From Pseudomonadota bacterium (GTDB taxonomy: Bacteria > Myxococcota_A > Polyangia > Fen-1088): DNA of 5,717 nt. The notes under the pieces are model-generated. The model had not been told where the DNA came from, did no database searches, and worked only from the letters and a program-made list of their open reading frames with translations. Numbering within the stretch: position 1 is the first letter of the stretch; every line of letters starts with the position of its first letter. The stretch lies in NCBI GenBank assembly GCA_017881285.1, contig JADGRD010000270.1:1-5717 (forward strand), given 5' to 3'. Below, one piece after another: positions 5,346-5,717 of this stretch. The position numbers and the translations under genes were made by a program.

Positions 5346-5717
5346 GTGCACGTCCTCCGGGTCTGGAAGGAACTGTTTCGCCGGCCACGTCTCGATGAAT
5401 CGATCGCGGATGTCGCCCCCATTCTCGCGGCCGAGCTCGGGGTCGGGGGCATCGTCGTCCGGCAGCTCGATCTGAAGGCGCGCGCGTGGGCCACCACGGC
5501 CACCGGCCGGGCGGGAACGTGGAACACCTTTCCGCCGGGCCAGAACAAGTGCAAGCCCGGACAGCTCGACCAGATCCTCGCCTGGTACGGCTCGAAGGAG
5601 ATCGTTCGCGGCCGGCCGCGCGGCAATGCCCTGGTGCGGGCCATGGTCGGCGACGCCCTCAAGGCCGACGTCACCGCCGGCCCCCTGATGAGCGACAGCG
5701 AGGAGTCGCCGGTGGCG
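5346..5717 (+). CDS. Probable GAF-domain transcriptional regulator, N-terminal part
   Basis: An open frame of 124 codons runs from GTG at 5346 to the window edge. An in-frame TGA at 5340-5342 leaves the GTG as the only reasonable start, because the next ATG in frame is about 98 codons on. No well-placed Shine-Dalgarno exists: AAGG at 5326-5329 is too far away. The start therefore looks leaderless. The protein begins VHVLRVWKELFRRPRLDESI, then AELGVGGIVVRQLDL (34-48), and near the edge has VTAGPLMSD (110-118). A helix with LDE-like spacing, a strand of the IVVRxLD kind and an AGPL motif before a new strand are patterns of GAF sensor domains. In my recollection these often precede sigma-54-interacting AAA+ and Fis-type modules. 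The effector part is outside the window, so a kinase or another GAF protein is possible. Coding is likely; the family assignment is tentative. Confidence 0.55.
   Translation, partial: MHVLRVWKELFRRPRLDESIADVAPILAAELGVGGIVVRQLDLKARAWATTATGRAGTWNTFPPGQNKCKPGQLDQILAWYGSKEIVRGRPRGNALVRAMVGDALKADVTAGPLMSDSEESPVA

Overview
The window is GC-rich throughout and densely coding, with long open frames on both strands. It looks like chromosomal DNA of a free-living, high-GC bacterium. The ribosomal pair rplM-rpsI is an ordinary vertically inherited block. The redox pair in the middle (a NarI-type membrane cytochrome plus an HdrD/DsrK/TmcB-type iron-sulfur protein) is typical of anaerobic or facultatively anaerobic respirers, such as deltaproteobacterial-type lineages and several uncultured high-GC phyla. 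I cannot name the organism; the lineage is inference only.

Left part, minus strand. rpsI (ribosomal protein S9) runs off the left edge. It follows rplM (ribosomal protein L13) by 15 bases, in the usual rplM-rpsI order. A convincing housekeeping promoter lies directly upstream of rplM and places transcription start only a few bases before the GTG start codon. Further upstream, also on the minus strand, is a large multi-membrane-span glycosyltransferase of the GT39/PMT (GT-C) type.

Middle, plus strand. A 112-base divergent intergenic region holds short dyads. It is followed by two overlapping genes (ATGA overlap): a five-helix NarI/DsrM/TmcC-like cytochrome b membrane subunit, and a 533-residue cytosolic iron-sulfur protein with two [4Fe-4S] motifs and one intact CCG domain. 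Together they probably form a membrane complex that passes electrons between the quinone pool and a thiol/disulfide or cytosolic partner through heme b and iron-sulfur clusters. A perfect 10-bp inverted repeat sits at the end of the first gene, just ahead of the ribosome binding site of the second.

Right part. After a possible bulged terminator-like hairpin comes a conspicuously AT-rich island. It contains two near-identical 16-bp imperfect palindromes repeated at exactly 21 bp, which overlap the -35 and -10 boxes of a good promoter. A new plus-strand gene begins with GTG on the base right after the second palindrome, where transcription should start. Its visible 124 residues look like the N-terminal GAF-type sensor domain of a transcriptional regulator, cut by the right edge. 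This tandem operator with a probably leaderless regulator gene is the most distinctive item in the window.
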